Of a DNA stretch of 5,336 nucleotides, positions 1 through 5,167 are shown piece after piece (position 1 is the first letter of the stretch; every line of letters begins with the position of its first letter). The notes under the pieces are model-generated. The model was not told the origin of the DNA and did not search any database. It was given only the letters and a program-made list of their open reading frames with translations. The stretch is from an uncultured Bermanella sp. (GTDB lineage: Bacteria; Pseudomonadota; Gammaproteobacteria; Pseudomonadales; Oceanobacteraceae), in the NCBI GenBank assembly GCA_913054445.1, contig CAJXIK010000149.1:1-5336 (forward strand), written 5' to 3'. Both the position numbers and the translations under genes were made by a program.

Positions 1-41
1 CACAGGGATGTGGGTAGTAGGGCAATGCAGGAGCAATTGCC
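1..41 (+). other. Two GGA-loop hairpins (CsrA/RsmA-site-like)
   Basis: Positions 1-12 fold as CACA, loop GGGA, TGTG. Positions 2-11 read ACAGGGATGT, which matches the core of the CsrA SELEX consensus (RUACARGGAUGU as RNA). Positions 21-41 form a second hairpin: GGCAATGC pairs with GC-A-ATTGCC (one bulged A at 35) around the loop AGGA (29-32). Known of the family: CsrA/RsmA binds GGA in hairpin loops, and two sites about 10 to 60 nt apart bind better than one. Inferred: if transcribed on the plus strand, this could be part of a leader, a 3' UTR or a sponge RNA. The left edge of the window cuts its context, so the transcript is unknown. It may simply be the end of the same kind of intergenic repeat as at 5167-5260. 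Confidence 0.4.
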
Positions 42-60
42 GAGGGGCTGCCAAAGAATC

Positions 61-98
61 GGGCAGGGGCTGCCCTCGTACGAGGCCACCCCGTGGCC
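61..98. other. Run of adjoining GC-rich hairpins
   Basis: Three inverted repeats lie end to end. GGGCAG (61-66) pairs with CTGCCC (70-75) around GGG. CTCGTACGAG (75-84) is a perfect 10-bp palindrome. GGCCAC (84-89) pairs with GTGGCC (93-98) around CCC. GGGGCTGCC occurs directly repeated at 44-52 and 66-74. No T-run follows any of them, so they are not obvious terminators. Their role is unknown; they form the left shoulder of the minisatellite. Confidence 0.5.
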
Positions 99-99
99 G
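85..99. repeat. 15-bp repeat flanking the minisatellite, left copy
   Basis: GCCACCCCGTGGCCG occurs here and again, identically and in the same orientation, at 216-230. The two copies enclose the tandem array. Each copy contains a short hairpin (GCCAC, CCC, GTGGC). The array may have arisen inside an older duplicated element, or the pair may be sites where slippage or recombination expands and contracts the region. Confidence 0.75.
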
Positions 100-110
100 A
101 AAGCCCCGAC

Positions 111-209
111 CCCCGAAATCCCCGAAATCCCCGAAATCCCCGAAATCCCCGAAATCCCCGAAATCCCCGAAACCCCCGAAACCCCCGAAACCCCCGAAAC
201 CCCCGAAAC
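111..209. repeat. 9-bp minisatellite, 11 copies, G-quadruplex-prone on the minus strand
   Basis: Eleven perfect head-to-tail 9-mers: six copies of CCCCGAAAT (111-164), then five copies of CCCCGAAAC (165-209). The only variation is a clean T-to-C switch at the last base, as expected if the array grew by block duplication. On the minus strand it reads as GGGG or GGGGG tracts separated by 4- or 5-base spacers (TTTC, ATTTC). This fits the standard G-quadruplex rule of four G3+ tracts with loops of 1 to 7 bases many times over. The unit length is a multiple of three, so both long plus-strand frames stay open and would spell PEI/PET or PKS/PKP repeats. No ribosome-binding site or non-repeat domain supports translation. 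It is probably a variable-number intergenic repeat. Confidence 0.9.
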
Positions 210-215
210 CCCTAA

Positions 216-230
216 GCCACCCCGTGGCCG
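216..230. repeat. 15-bp repeat flanking the minisatellite, right copy
   Basis: This is identical to 85-99 (GCCACCCCGTGGCCG). It starts 7 bases after the last tandem unit. Just after it, AAACC and GGTTT (about 233-244) form another small inverted repeat before the terminator. Confidence 0.75.
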
Positions 231-262
231 CTAAACCCCGGTTTTAAGCTTCATACAAAAAC

Positions 263-293
263 AAAAAAGGCGGGCACTAGGCCCGCCTTTTTT
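263..293. terminator. Bidirectional intrinsic terminator
   Basis: GGCGGGC (269-275) pairs with GCCCGCC (281-287) around loop ACTAG. A six-A run (263-268) lies to the left and a seven-T run (288-294) to the right, so either strand gives a GC-rich stem followed by a U-tract. On the minus strand it ends the thiolase transcript about 36 bases after its stop codon. On the plus strand it would end any transcript crossing the hairpins and minisatellite at 1-230. Confidence 0.92.
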
Positions 294-323
294 TATTTCA
301 ATGCTCGTGACCGAGCAGAAAAA

Positions 324-1511
324 TTATACCAATTCAATGGCCATGGAAGTGGCTTCACCACCACCAATACATAAAGCGGCAACGCCTTTGGTCTTACCTT
401 TATGCTGTAGCGCGTTGATGAGTGTCACCAACAAGCGTGAACCGGTAGAGCCTACTGGGTGGCCCTGTGCACAGGCACCGCCAAAGATGTTAACAGTGGC
501 AGGGTCTAGGCCTAGTTCTTTAATTGGCAACATGGCAACCATGGCGAAGGCTTCGTTGATTTCATACAGGTCAACGTCGTCTTTAGTCCAGCCAATCTTA
601 GCGAATAGTGTCTCGATGGCGCCAACAGGTGCCAAGGTGAACTCAGAAGGGTGCTGAGACTGGGTGGCGTGACCCACGATGCGTGCCAATGGCTTAAGGC
701 CACGCTTGGCAGCTTCGCTTTCTGACATCAATAGCAGCGCAGAAGCACCGTCAGAAATAGACGAGGCGTTGGCGGCGGTGATGGTGCCGTCTTTCTTAAA
801 GGCCGGACGCAAAGTTGGGATTTTCTCGATGTTAGCGTTAAACGGCTGTTCGTCTTCTGTCACTACGGTGTCGCCACGACGTGACTTAACGGTAACCGGT
901 ACGATTTCAGCTTTCAACAAGCCTGCTTCCATGGCGGCCTTGGCGCGTGACAAGGATTCGATGGCGTAGGCATCCATCTCTTCACGGCTGTAACCCTTTT
1001 GATCGGCGACTTCTTGAGCGAAAGAGCCCATTAAACGACCAGTTTCGGCATCTTCAAGGCCGTCCATGAACATGTGGTCCATAGCTTGATCGCCGTGACC
1101 CATGCGGAAGCCCTTACGGGCAGTCGGCAAGATATAAGGCGAGTTAGACATGGATTCCATGCCGCCAGAAACCATAATGTCGTTGGTGCCTGCTTTAATC
1201 AGGTCGTGGGCCAGCATCGTGGCCTTCATGCCAGAACCACACAATTTGTTGATGGTGGTGGCACCAGTCGTGTCACTAAGGCCAGCTTTACGCATGGCTT
1301 GACGGGCAGGACCCTGTTTAAGGCCGGCAGGCAATACGTTGCCCATGATGACTTCTTGTACGTCACCCGCGTCAATACCGGCACGCGCCACGGCTTCTTT
1401 AATAACTGCGCCGCCTAATTCGGTAGCGGTTAGCGCAGATAGGCTGCCTTGTAAGCCGCCCATAGGAGTACGAACACCACTAACAATTACTACACTGTCT
1501 TGATTGGACAT
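324..1511 (-). CDS. Acetyl-CoA C-acetyltransferase (thiolase II, beta-ketothiolase)
   Basis: This enzyme condenses two acetyl-CoA to acetoacetyl-CoA and CoA, or runs the reverse thiolysis, in the cytosol. It serves ketone-body, short-chain fatty-acid or polyhydroxyalkanoate metabolism. The protein has 395 residues, the usual length for AtoB/PhaA-type thiolases, and looks complete. The acyl-accepting Cys91 sits in NKLCGSGMKA. NEAF is at 319-322. The catalytic His351 is in GGACAQGHPVGSTGSR. The second active-site Cys381 is in CIGGG near the C-terminus. The start is supported by a ribosome-binding site AAGGTGA (1518-1524 on the complement) about six bases upstream. It is followed by a strong terminator (263-293) and has no fadB-like or hydroxyacyl-CoA dehydrogenase partner here, so it is probably monocistronic. 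The family is certain. Chain-length preference (AtoB-like against a broader FadA/PcaF-like range) cannot be decided from sequence; the symbol is left empty because atoB and phaA are both possible. Confidence 0.95.
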   Translation of the reverse strand: MSNQDSVVIVSGVRTPMGGLQGSLSALTATELGGAVIKEAVARAGIDAGDVQEVIMGNVLPAGLKQGPARQAMRKAGLSDTTGATTINKLCGSGMKATMLAHDLIKAGTNDIMVSGGMESMSNSPYILPTARKGFRMGHGDQAMDHMFMDGLEDAETGRLMGSFAQEVADQKGYSREEMDAYAIESLSRAKAAMEAGLLKAEIVPVTVKSRRGDTVVTEDEQPFNANIEKIPTLRPAFKKDGTITAANASSISDGASALLLMSESEAAKRGLKPLARIVGHATQSQHPSEFTLAPVGAIETLFAKIGWTKDDVDLYEINEAFAMVAMLPIKELGLDPATVNIFGGACAQGHPVGSTGSRLLVTLINALQHKGKTKGVAALCIGGGEATSMAIELV

Positions 1512-1829
1512 GCTGCTTCACCTTTAAGGTTATTTGTTCAATTTTGCAATTTTTAGGGGGCGGATGCTAACAAATCTGTTTCATTGCTCCAATACCCATG
1601 TCTTACAGAGTAACTGATAAAAAAGGCAAAATACGGGAGGGATGTGACTTGGTCGGTTTAAGACAAAAAATTTTCGTCTAATGACAAGAGGTCGCCATTG
1701 AGCTAATTCGTTAAGGCCGAGCCATTGACCGCTTAGGTTATGGGGCTCATGCTGGTAGGCTTTAAAAACAGGGACCGTATGGCGCATCTATGTGAGATGA
1801 CATCCGTCGCTAATGCCCTAGGAAAGAGC
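1512..1829. other. Divergent intergenic region, thiolase/GNAT
   Basis: This gene-free stretch of 318 bp separates the minus-strand thiolase from the plus-strand acetyltransferase, so both promoters should be here. I find no promoter with convincing -35 and -10 boxes. Visible small features: GCCATTGA directly repeated at 1694-1701 and 1721-1728 (27 bp apart), and an imperfect inverted repeat at 1661-1679 (AGAC with GTCT flanking AAAA/TTTT). No clear site for FadR or PsrA, the known fatty-acid degradation regulators, is visible. Open frames crossing it lack ribosome-binding sites and family resemblance. Confidence 0.6.
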
Positions 1830-2246
1830 ATGAATATAGAATATAGAGTCAATGACGTCGTCAGCACAGAGCAGTTCGTTACGTTGTTAAAAAATTCGAC
1901 CCTAGGCGAGCGCCGCCCGGTGGACGACCTAGCCTGTATCGCAGGGATGATCGAAAACAGCAACCTAGTGGTGAGCGCATGGGATGGCGAGCAGCTGGTG
2001 GGTGTGTCTCGTTGCATGACGGACTTCCATTATGCATGTTATTTATCCGATTTGGCGGTCAGTAAAACCCACCAGGGAAGCGGCATCGGCAAGCAATTGC
2101 AGAGGCTGACTCAGGCTCAGTTAGGGCCTAAATGCAAGCTCATATTAATTGCCGCGCCCGCTGCTCATTCATACTATGAACACATAGGTTTTAGCCGCAG
2201 CGAACGTTGCTGGTTGCTGGGGCGTGATGCGCGCATCGGCAGTTAA
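1830..2246 (+). CDS. GNAT-family N-acetyltransferase, small (138 aa)
   Basis: It probably transfers an acetyl group from acetyl-CoA to an amine; the substrate is unknown. I chose the ATG at 1830 because AGGA (1822-1825) lies six bases upstream and the fold begins at once with MNIEYRVN. An in-frame ATG at 1740 would add 30 residues with no family resemblance. From this start the beta-strand YLSDLAV (71-77) leads into motif A, VSKTHQGSGIGKQL (77-90), with the Q-x-x-G-x-G acetyl-CoA pyrophosphate loop at 82-87. Motif B follows as APAAHSYYEHIGF (109-121), where Tyr115 or Tyr116 is the usual place for the general acid. Total length matches the compact one-domain GNATs of 130 to 150 residues. It ends 20 bp from the end of the convergent LysR gene, with no clear hairpin terminator between. 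The substrate might be a small amine, a polyamine or a protein N-terminus; nothing here decides. Confidence 0.88.
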   Translation: MNIEYRVNDVVSTEQFVTLLKNSTLGERRPVDDLACIAGMIENSNLVVSAWDGEQLVGVSRCMTDFHYACYLSDLAVSKTHQGSGIGKQLQRLTQAQLGPKCKLILIAAPAAHSYYEHIGFSRSERCWLLGRDARIGS

Positions 2247-2266
2247 CGGCCACCTTTACTAAGGGT

Positions 2267-3196
2267 TCAGGCCTCACACTTGAGGCTGGCATCGAACTCA
2301 ACATTCCAGGGTTGGTCGTGCCTGAGTTCATCCACTATGTAATCCACAAACGAGCGCACCTTAGCGCTTAGGTGGCGGTTACTGGGGTAGAGGGCATGAA
2401 TGGGCGAACTGCGATAGCTCCAGTCGCACAGCACGGGTTGCAGTAATCCCGCCTTGATGTCGTCGGCGCATAAGAAGGCTGGCAGGCGGGCGATGCCGAG
2501 GCCATTGATCGCCAGTTTCCGGAGGCTGAAGGCATCGTTGACCTTGACCCTAGCTTTTAGGTCTACGTTCACCTGTTCTGGAGTATCAAATTCCCAGCTG
2601 TTCATGTGTTGCCCCCAGCATAAAATATGGTGTTGCTTTAACTCCTCTGGGTGGGCGGGCTTGCCGTGTTCCTCGATGTAGGCGGGGCTGGCACAGGTGA
2701 TCACATTGACCACGCCCAGCGGGCGGGCGATGAGCGATGAGTCGGCCAGCACCCCCACGCGAAAGGCCACATCTATGCCTTCCTGAATTAAATCCAGCGT
2801 CTGGTCGGTGAGCACCATGTTGACCTGTATGCCCGGGTTACGCTGTAAGAAGTCCGCCACTATGTCACTGAGCACCAGCGAGCCAAACAGCGCCGGGGCG
2901 GTGATGCGCAGCGTGCCCACGGGCTTGGACTGCATCTCGGTGACGGCAATGTTGGCCTCTTGCACGTCGGCGATGATGCGTGAACACTGCTGATAATAGG
3001 CGCTGCCGGTGTCGGTAAGGCTTAGGGTGCGGGTGGTGCGTTGCAGCAGGCGTACCGCTAGGCGCTCTTCCAATTGGGTGATCTTGCGGCTCACTGTGGA
3101 TTTTGGTAACCCTAGGGCCTTGGCGGCACCGGTGAAGCTGCCCGCATCCACCACCTTAACAAAGATGGCTATTTCGTTGAGATCGAATTGTTCCAT
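2267..3196 (-). CDS. LysR-family transcriptional regulator (CrgA/DmlR-like)
   Basis: This is a DNA-binding regulator of 309 residues, the standard LysR length. The N-terminal winged helix-turn-helix spans about residues 6-65, with SFTGAAKALGLPKSTVSRKI (20-39) as the helix-turn-helix and the wing ending in LSLTDTG. A linker helix covers about 66-90. The effector-binding, periplasmic-binding-protein-like domain begins near PVGTLRI (92-98), with the characteristic DLIQEGIDVAFRVG at 135-148. The C-terminal tail (about 280-309) is ordinary. It belongs to the large subfamily with CrgA, DmlR and AaeR; the inducer is unknown. The start has only a poor ribosome-binding site: an 11-base inverted repeat (3197-3207) abuts the ATG. 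A palindrome 34 bp upstream (3230-3244) is a candidate autoregulatory operator. LysR regulators often control a divergent neighbour, which here is the NIT-like gene starting near 3461. Confidence 0.93.
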   Translation of the reverse strand: MEQFDLNEIAIFVKVVDAGSFTGAAKALGLPKSTVSRKITQLEERLAVRLLQRTTRTLSLTDTGSAYYQQCSRIIADVQEANIAVTEMQSKPVGTLRITAPALFGSLVLSDIVADFLQRNPGIQVNMVLTDQTLDLIQEGIDVAFRVGVLADSSLIARPLGVVNVITCASPAYIEEHGKPAHPEELKQHHILCWGQHMNSWEFDTPEQVNVDLKARVKVNDAFSLRKLAINGLGIARLPAFLCADDIKAGLLQPVLCDWSYRSSPIHALYPSNRHLSAKVRSFVDYIVDELRHDQPWNVEFDASLKCEA

Positions 3197-3207
3197 GGGT
3201 AATACCC
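3197..3207 (-). promoter_or_regulatory. Inverted repeat touching the LysR start codon
   Basis: GGGTA-A-TACCC is a perfect inverted repeat lying directly against the ATG of the LysR gene, exactly where its ribosome-binding site should be. In RNA a loop of one base cannot close, so the actual hairpin would be shorter (about GGG/CCC). It may lower translation, be part of a protein-binding site, or be chance. Confidence 0.35.
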
Positions 3208-3229
3208 GTTAAACCTAGAAAACTGTTGC

Positions 3230-3244
3230 TATTGTGGAACAATA
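3230..3244. promoter_or_regulatory. Candidate LysR operator
   Basis: TATTGTGGAACAATA is a perfect interrupted palindrome (TATTGT, GGA, ACAATA) 34 bp upstream of the LysR start, inside the LysR/NIT-like divergent region. It contains T-N11-A, the minimal pattern known for LysR-type sites. GAACA/TGTTC (3237-3241 and 3249-3253) overlaps it and may be a second, weaker half-site pair. The position fits autorepression. Binding is inferred. Confidence 0.45.
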
Positions 3245-3384
3245 ACCCTGTTCTCGCCAGCCCTAATTTTGCAGCTGACCGCCCCATATGTGTGCTTGCT
3301 CTGTGTGCCTCGACGCCCAATAATTGTGCGCTTTCTTCGGTGTGCTACTCATAAAGCTTCTAACTCATTGAAATAACGGTGTTT

Positions 3385-3412
3385 TTGTTCTTGGTATGAC
3401 GCTTGCTATATG
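3385..3412 (+). promoter_or_regulatory. Possible promoter of the NIT-like gene
   Basis: TTGTTC (3385-3390), a 16-bp spacer and TATATG (3407-3412) resemble sigma-70 boxes. TG at 3404-3405 one base before the -10 box gives an extended -10 (TGCTATATG). Transcription would start near 3419, leaving a 5' leader of about 40-65 bases. AGACGTCT (3419-3426) is an 8-bp palindrome at the expected start site. The -35 match is poor, so this is only a candidate. Confidence 0.35.
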
Positions 3413-3460
3413 AAATGTAGACGTCTGACATAGACGCGCGAGAAGACACCAGAATTATGG

Positions 3461-4351
3461 ATGATTGGAGACAGTGACGTAAGCATGTTAGTAGCCACCC
3501 AGACAGATATATCGCCCTTGGCCGCATTGCATCAAAATCAACAGCTGAGACTCAAGGCCCTAGACCTTGTGAAGGCCTTGTTTGAACAGGTGCGTGTGGT
3601 GCAACAGCACCGTGCCGCCACCAATGGTGCGCTGGCGGGTAATCCATTTTTTGAAAGCAAGGCGCGGCTGCTGGCACGGGAGGTCAACGCACGCTTTCGT
3701 GAGCTAGAGCGTGCGCTCAAGCTCACCCATGAATTGTTCGATGGACAGCAGTGGAGCGAAATTTGCAGCGCTTGGCAGACTGTACACTTACAGTGGCGTC
3801 AGGATGAGGTAATTGAAAATTTTGAGCTGCACAGTCATCTGGTTAGGCAGATGCTGCGCTACATTGCGGGCATTGGTCGCCAGGCTGAAGACTTGATTCA
3901 AACCAACTTCCAACACAAGGCATTAAGCCAGTACGTGTTCGAGGTGCTGCCCTGTTTCATTGAGCTGGTGGGGCAGATTCGTGCACTGGGCACCTCGGCC
4001 TGTGCCAGCGGAAAAATGGACGGGGGTAGCGAGATGCGCTTGAAATATTTAATGACCCAGCTGCTGACACAAAAGGGTAAGGTGAATGAACAGGCCAAAG
4101 GGTTATCAAAGGAGGCGCTGGAGATCACCGGCTCGCTCATCGATGCCTTATTGTGTGAGCCTAAACTAGAGCGCCTCAGCCAGATGGTGCAACAAGACCT
4201 GTTAACCGCCGGCGACATTAACACCAGCGCCGATGACATATTTACCCTCAGTACGGCGGTGATTGATGCCCACTTCAACGTCATGAACGAAGGATTAAGG
4301 TTGCTTCGCTTAAACATGGATAAACGCATGCAGGCCTGGGTGAGCCGCTAA
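3461..4351 (+). CDS. NIT-like (nitrate/nitrite-sensing fold) helical protein without output domain
   Basis: This is a soluble protein of 296 residues that looks all-helical, with no signal peptide or membrane segment. VRVVQQHRAATNGALAGNPFF (44-64) resembles the first conserved block of the NIT domain, usually Q-x-(E/H)-R-G followed by a small-residue stretch; here the usual RG is RA. LPCFIELVGQIRALG (163-177) resembles the mid-domain LP-x-x-x-E-x-x-GQ-x-R-x-x-G pattern. The C-terminal block around 256-292 (FTLSTAVIDAHFN...LRLLRLNMDKRM) matches the last helices. In NasR, NIT senses nitrate/nitrite to control an RNA-binding ANTAR domain; in other proteins it precedes kinase, cyclase or chemotaxis modules. 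Here the helices fill the whole protein, so any output must come through a partner. The start is uncertain: ATG 3461 has no ribosome-binding site, while in-frame ATG 3485 has GGAG at 3467-3470, 14 bases away. The assignment rests on motif resemblance by eye; a ligand is not shown. Confidence 0.75.
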   Translation: MIGDSDVSMLVATQTDISPLAALHQNQQLRLKALDLVKALFEQVRVVQQHRAATNGALAGNPFFESKARLLAREVNARFRELERALKLTHELFDGQQWSEICSAWQTVHLQWRQDEVIENFELHSHLVRQMLRYIAGIGRQAEDLIQTNFQHKALSQYVFEVLPCFIELVGQIRALGTSACASGKMDGGSEMRLKYLMTQLLTQKGKVNEQAKGLSKEALEITGSLIDALLCEPKLERLSQMVQQDLLTAGDINTSADDIFTLSTAVIDAHFNVMNEGLRLLRLNMDKRMQAWVSR

Positions 4352-4437
4352 TAGATAGCCCTAAACCTGCCCGCCTCAATCTAAGCCCGCCCATCTAATT
4401 AAATTCTGACTGCCAAATCACCGCACGCGACGCTAAA

Positions 4438-4470
4438 TCATGGCGCTTGATTACGCTAATCGAGCCATGA
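4438..4470. other. Long stem-loop
   Basis: TCATGGC (4438-4444) pairs with GCCATGA (4464-4470). After a two-base bulge (GC, 4445-4446), TTGATTA (4447-4453) pairs with TAATCGA (4457-4463), including one G-T pair, around loop CGC. That gives 14 pairs in 33 bases, too much to dismiss as background. It is not followed by a T-run on either strand, so it is not a standard terminator. It lies about 87 bp after the NIT-like stop codon and could be a transcript-end processing or stability element, or part of a small RNA. Confidence 0.5.
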
Positions 4471-4489
4471 ATAAACTCACCTAATAGTT

Positions 4490-4545
4490 GATTAGACCAT
4501 TGCCGACAATCTGGGTTTTATTAAGTAATCGGCTATGGCCAGATC
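4490..4545. other. Second, imperfect stem-loop
   Basis: The arm at 4490-4506 (GATTAGACCATTGCCGA) pairs with the arm at 4529-4545 (TCGGCTATGGCCAGATC) through 13 Watson-Crick pairs and one G-T pair, with three mismatches and a 22-base loop. It directly follows the 4438-4470 stem-loop, which strengthens the impression of a structured RNA or a cruciform-prone region. Confidence 0.35.
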
Positions 4546-4650
4546 GTTAATCTATGGCATAGTGATCTTGAAGAGACCGCCGTGTAACACCTAAAAATGC
4601 TCGGTTTTAAAGTTGATGTTTACTGAATATCAAGGCCCATAAATGGGTAG

Positions 4651-4669
4651 TATAGCCGAATTTGCTATA
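4651..4669. promoter_or_regulatory. Inverted repeat TATAGC-N7-GCTATA
   Basis: TATAGC (4651-4656) and GCTATA (4664-4669) are perfect 6-bp arms around CGAATTT. It sits 109 bp before the start of the 109-residue gene, in the AT-rich part of the upstream region. It may be an operator for an unknown dimeric regulator; GCTATA could also serve as part of a -10 box. Confidence 0.35.
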
Positions 4670-4708
4670 AACAATGGATGTTTAATTATTTGTTAATTTT
4701 AATGCCCA

Positions 4709-4743
4709 GTGTTTTTGCAAACACGGTCAAAGCCTACTAAAAA
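4709..4743 (+). promoter_or_regulatory. Candidate promoter with overlapping palindromic operator
   Basis: GTGTTTTTGCAAACAC (4709-4724) is a perfect inverted repeat (GTGTTT, TTGC, AAACAC). It contains TTGCAA (4715-4720), which with a 17-bp spacer and TAAAAA (4738-4743) makes a moderate sigma-70 promoter (four of six bases in each box). The overlap of palindrome and -35 box is the layout of a repressor site. Transcription would begin about 28 bases before the ATG at 4778. The regulator is unknown. Confidence 0.35.
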
Positions 4744-4777
4744 TTTAATATGGGTTTTATTTTTGTAGGTTCTAATT

Positions 4778-5107
4778 ATGAGTTTAAGTAAGCAACAAAG
4801 CGCGCAAGTACTGTTTCAATTCGATGCCTCGTTCGAAGTCAGTTATGTCAATTACTATCGCGGTAACGAGCTGGCCGACCCACAATTAGTGGTGACCCTA
4901 GAGCGTGATGCCGAGCGCCAAACCTTTTCATTTTCACACCCGCACTTCAACGATGTGGATCGCAACCTAATCAGCGCTCAGGGCTTATGCATTAGCTCGG
5001 TAAAGCAATCACCTTTCGGTCAAAATCAAATTGAAGTATCAGACATGAAAGATCATATTGTGTACTTTACCTCGCGCATGGTGAAAAACATCACGCCCAC
5101 CGCATAG
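4778..5107 (+). CDS. Unrecognised 109-aa cytoplasmic protein
   Basis: I do not recognise a family. The protein has no signal peptide, membrane segment or cysteine cluster (one Cys, in GLCISS). It appears mixed alpha/beta, with strand-like stretches VLFQFDASFEVSYVNYY (11-27), PQLVVTLERD (35-44), NQIEVSDM (82-89) and HIVYFTSRMV (92-101). Alternating hydrophobic and polar residues suggest a small beta-sheet or barrel domain. Its coding status is supported by a frame that is open throughout, a start with TAGG (4766-4769) eight bases upstream, a candidate promoter with an overlapping palindrome, and a strong terminator 35 bases after the stop. It is therefore a single-gene unit. The gap to the gene before it is 426 bp, so context gives no functional clue. 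A lineage-specific stress or housekeeping protein is possible, but that is a guess. Confidence 0.8.
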   Translation: MSLSKQQSAQVLFQFDASFEVSYVNYYRGNELADPQLVVTLERDAERQTFSFSHPHFNDVDRNLISAQGLCISSVKQSPFGQNQIEVSDMKDHIVYFTSRMVKNITPTA

Positions 5108-5142
5108 CCCTCGACTGGCTAAAACCCATTGCTATTCTAAAG

Positions 5143-5167
5143 GCCAAGCTAGATGCTTGGCTTTTTT
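5143..5167 (+). terminator. Intrinsic terminator
   Basis: GCCAAGC (5143-5149) pairs perfectly with GCTTGGC (5155-5161) around TAGAT, followed by six T (5162-5167). It ends the 109-residue gene, 35 bases past its stop codon. The left side lacks a matching A-run apart from AAA before the stem, so it works mainly on the plus strand. Confidence 0.92.

Larger units (their letters stand above)
4352..4777. other. Gene-free structured region (426 bp)
   Basis: No convincing gene lies in this stretch: open frames are short and lack ribosome-binding sites or recognisable protein. No canonical terminator follows the NIT-like gene. The left part contains GCCCGCC twice near 4367-4392, then two sizeable stem-loops (4438-4470 and 4490-4545) and a small one, CTATG-G-CATAG (4552-4562). 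The right part is AT-rich and carries the probable promoter and two inverted repeats before the 109-residue gene. It could hold an unrecognised small RNA or the remains of a gene. Confidence 0.5.

Noticed and set aside
111..209. CRISPR array
   Set aside because: The repeats are 9 bp and directly joined, with no unique spacers of 25-40 bp and no cas genes.
8..247. Proline-rich open frames spelling PKS/PKP or PEI/PET repeats across the minisatellite
   Set aside because: Open only because the 9-bp unit preserves the frame. No ribosome-binding site is visible and no domain exists outside the repeat; two frames are open equally well, which argues against coding.
1740..1829. N-terminal extension of the GNAT protein from ATG 1740
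   Set aside because: The extra 30 residues do not resemble the family, no good ribosome-binding site precedes 1740, and ATG 1830 has AGGA at proper spacing.
1581..2017. Minus-strand open frames overlapping the GNAT gene and its upstream region
   Set aside because: They are shadows of or overlap the well-supported GNAT gene, and have low-complexity translations with no ribosome-binding site.
3418..3436. TAGACG direct repeat (3418-3423 and 3431-3436) and AGACGTCT palindrome as a regulator site
   Set aside because: Too short and too degenerate to separate from chance; only mentioned with the candidate promoter.
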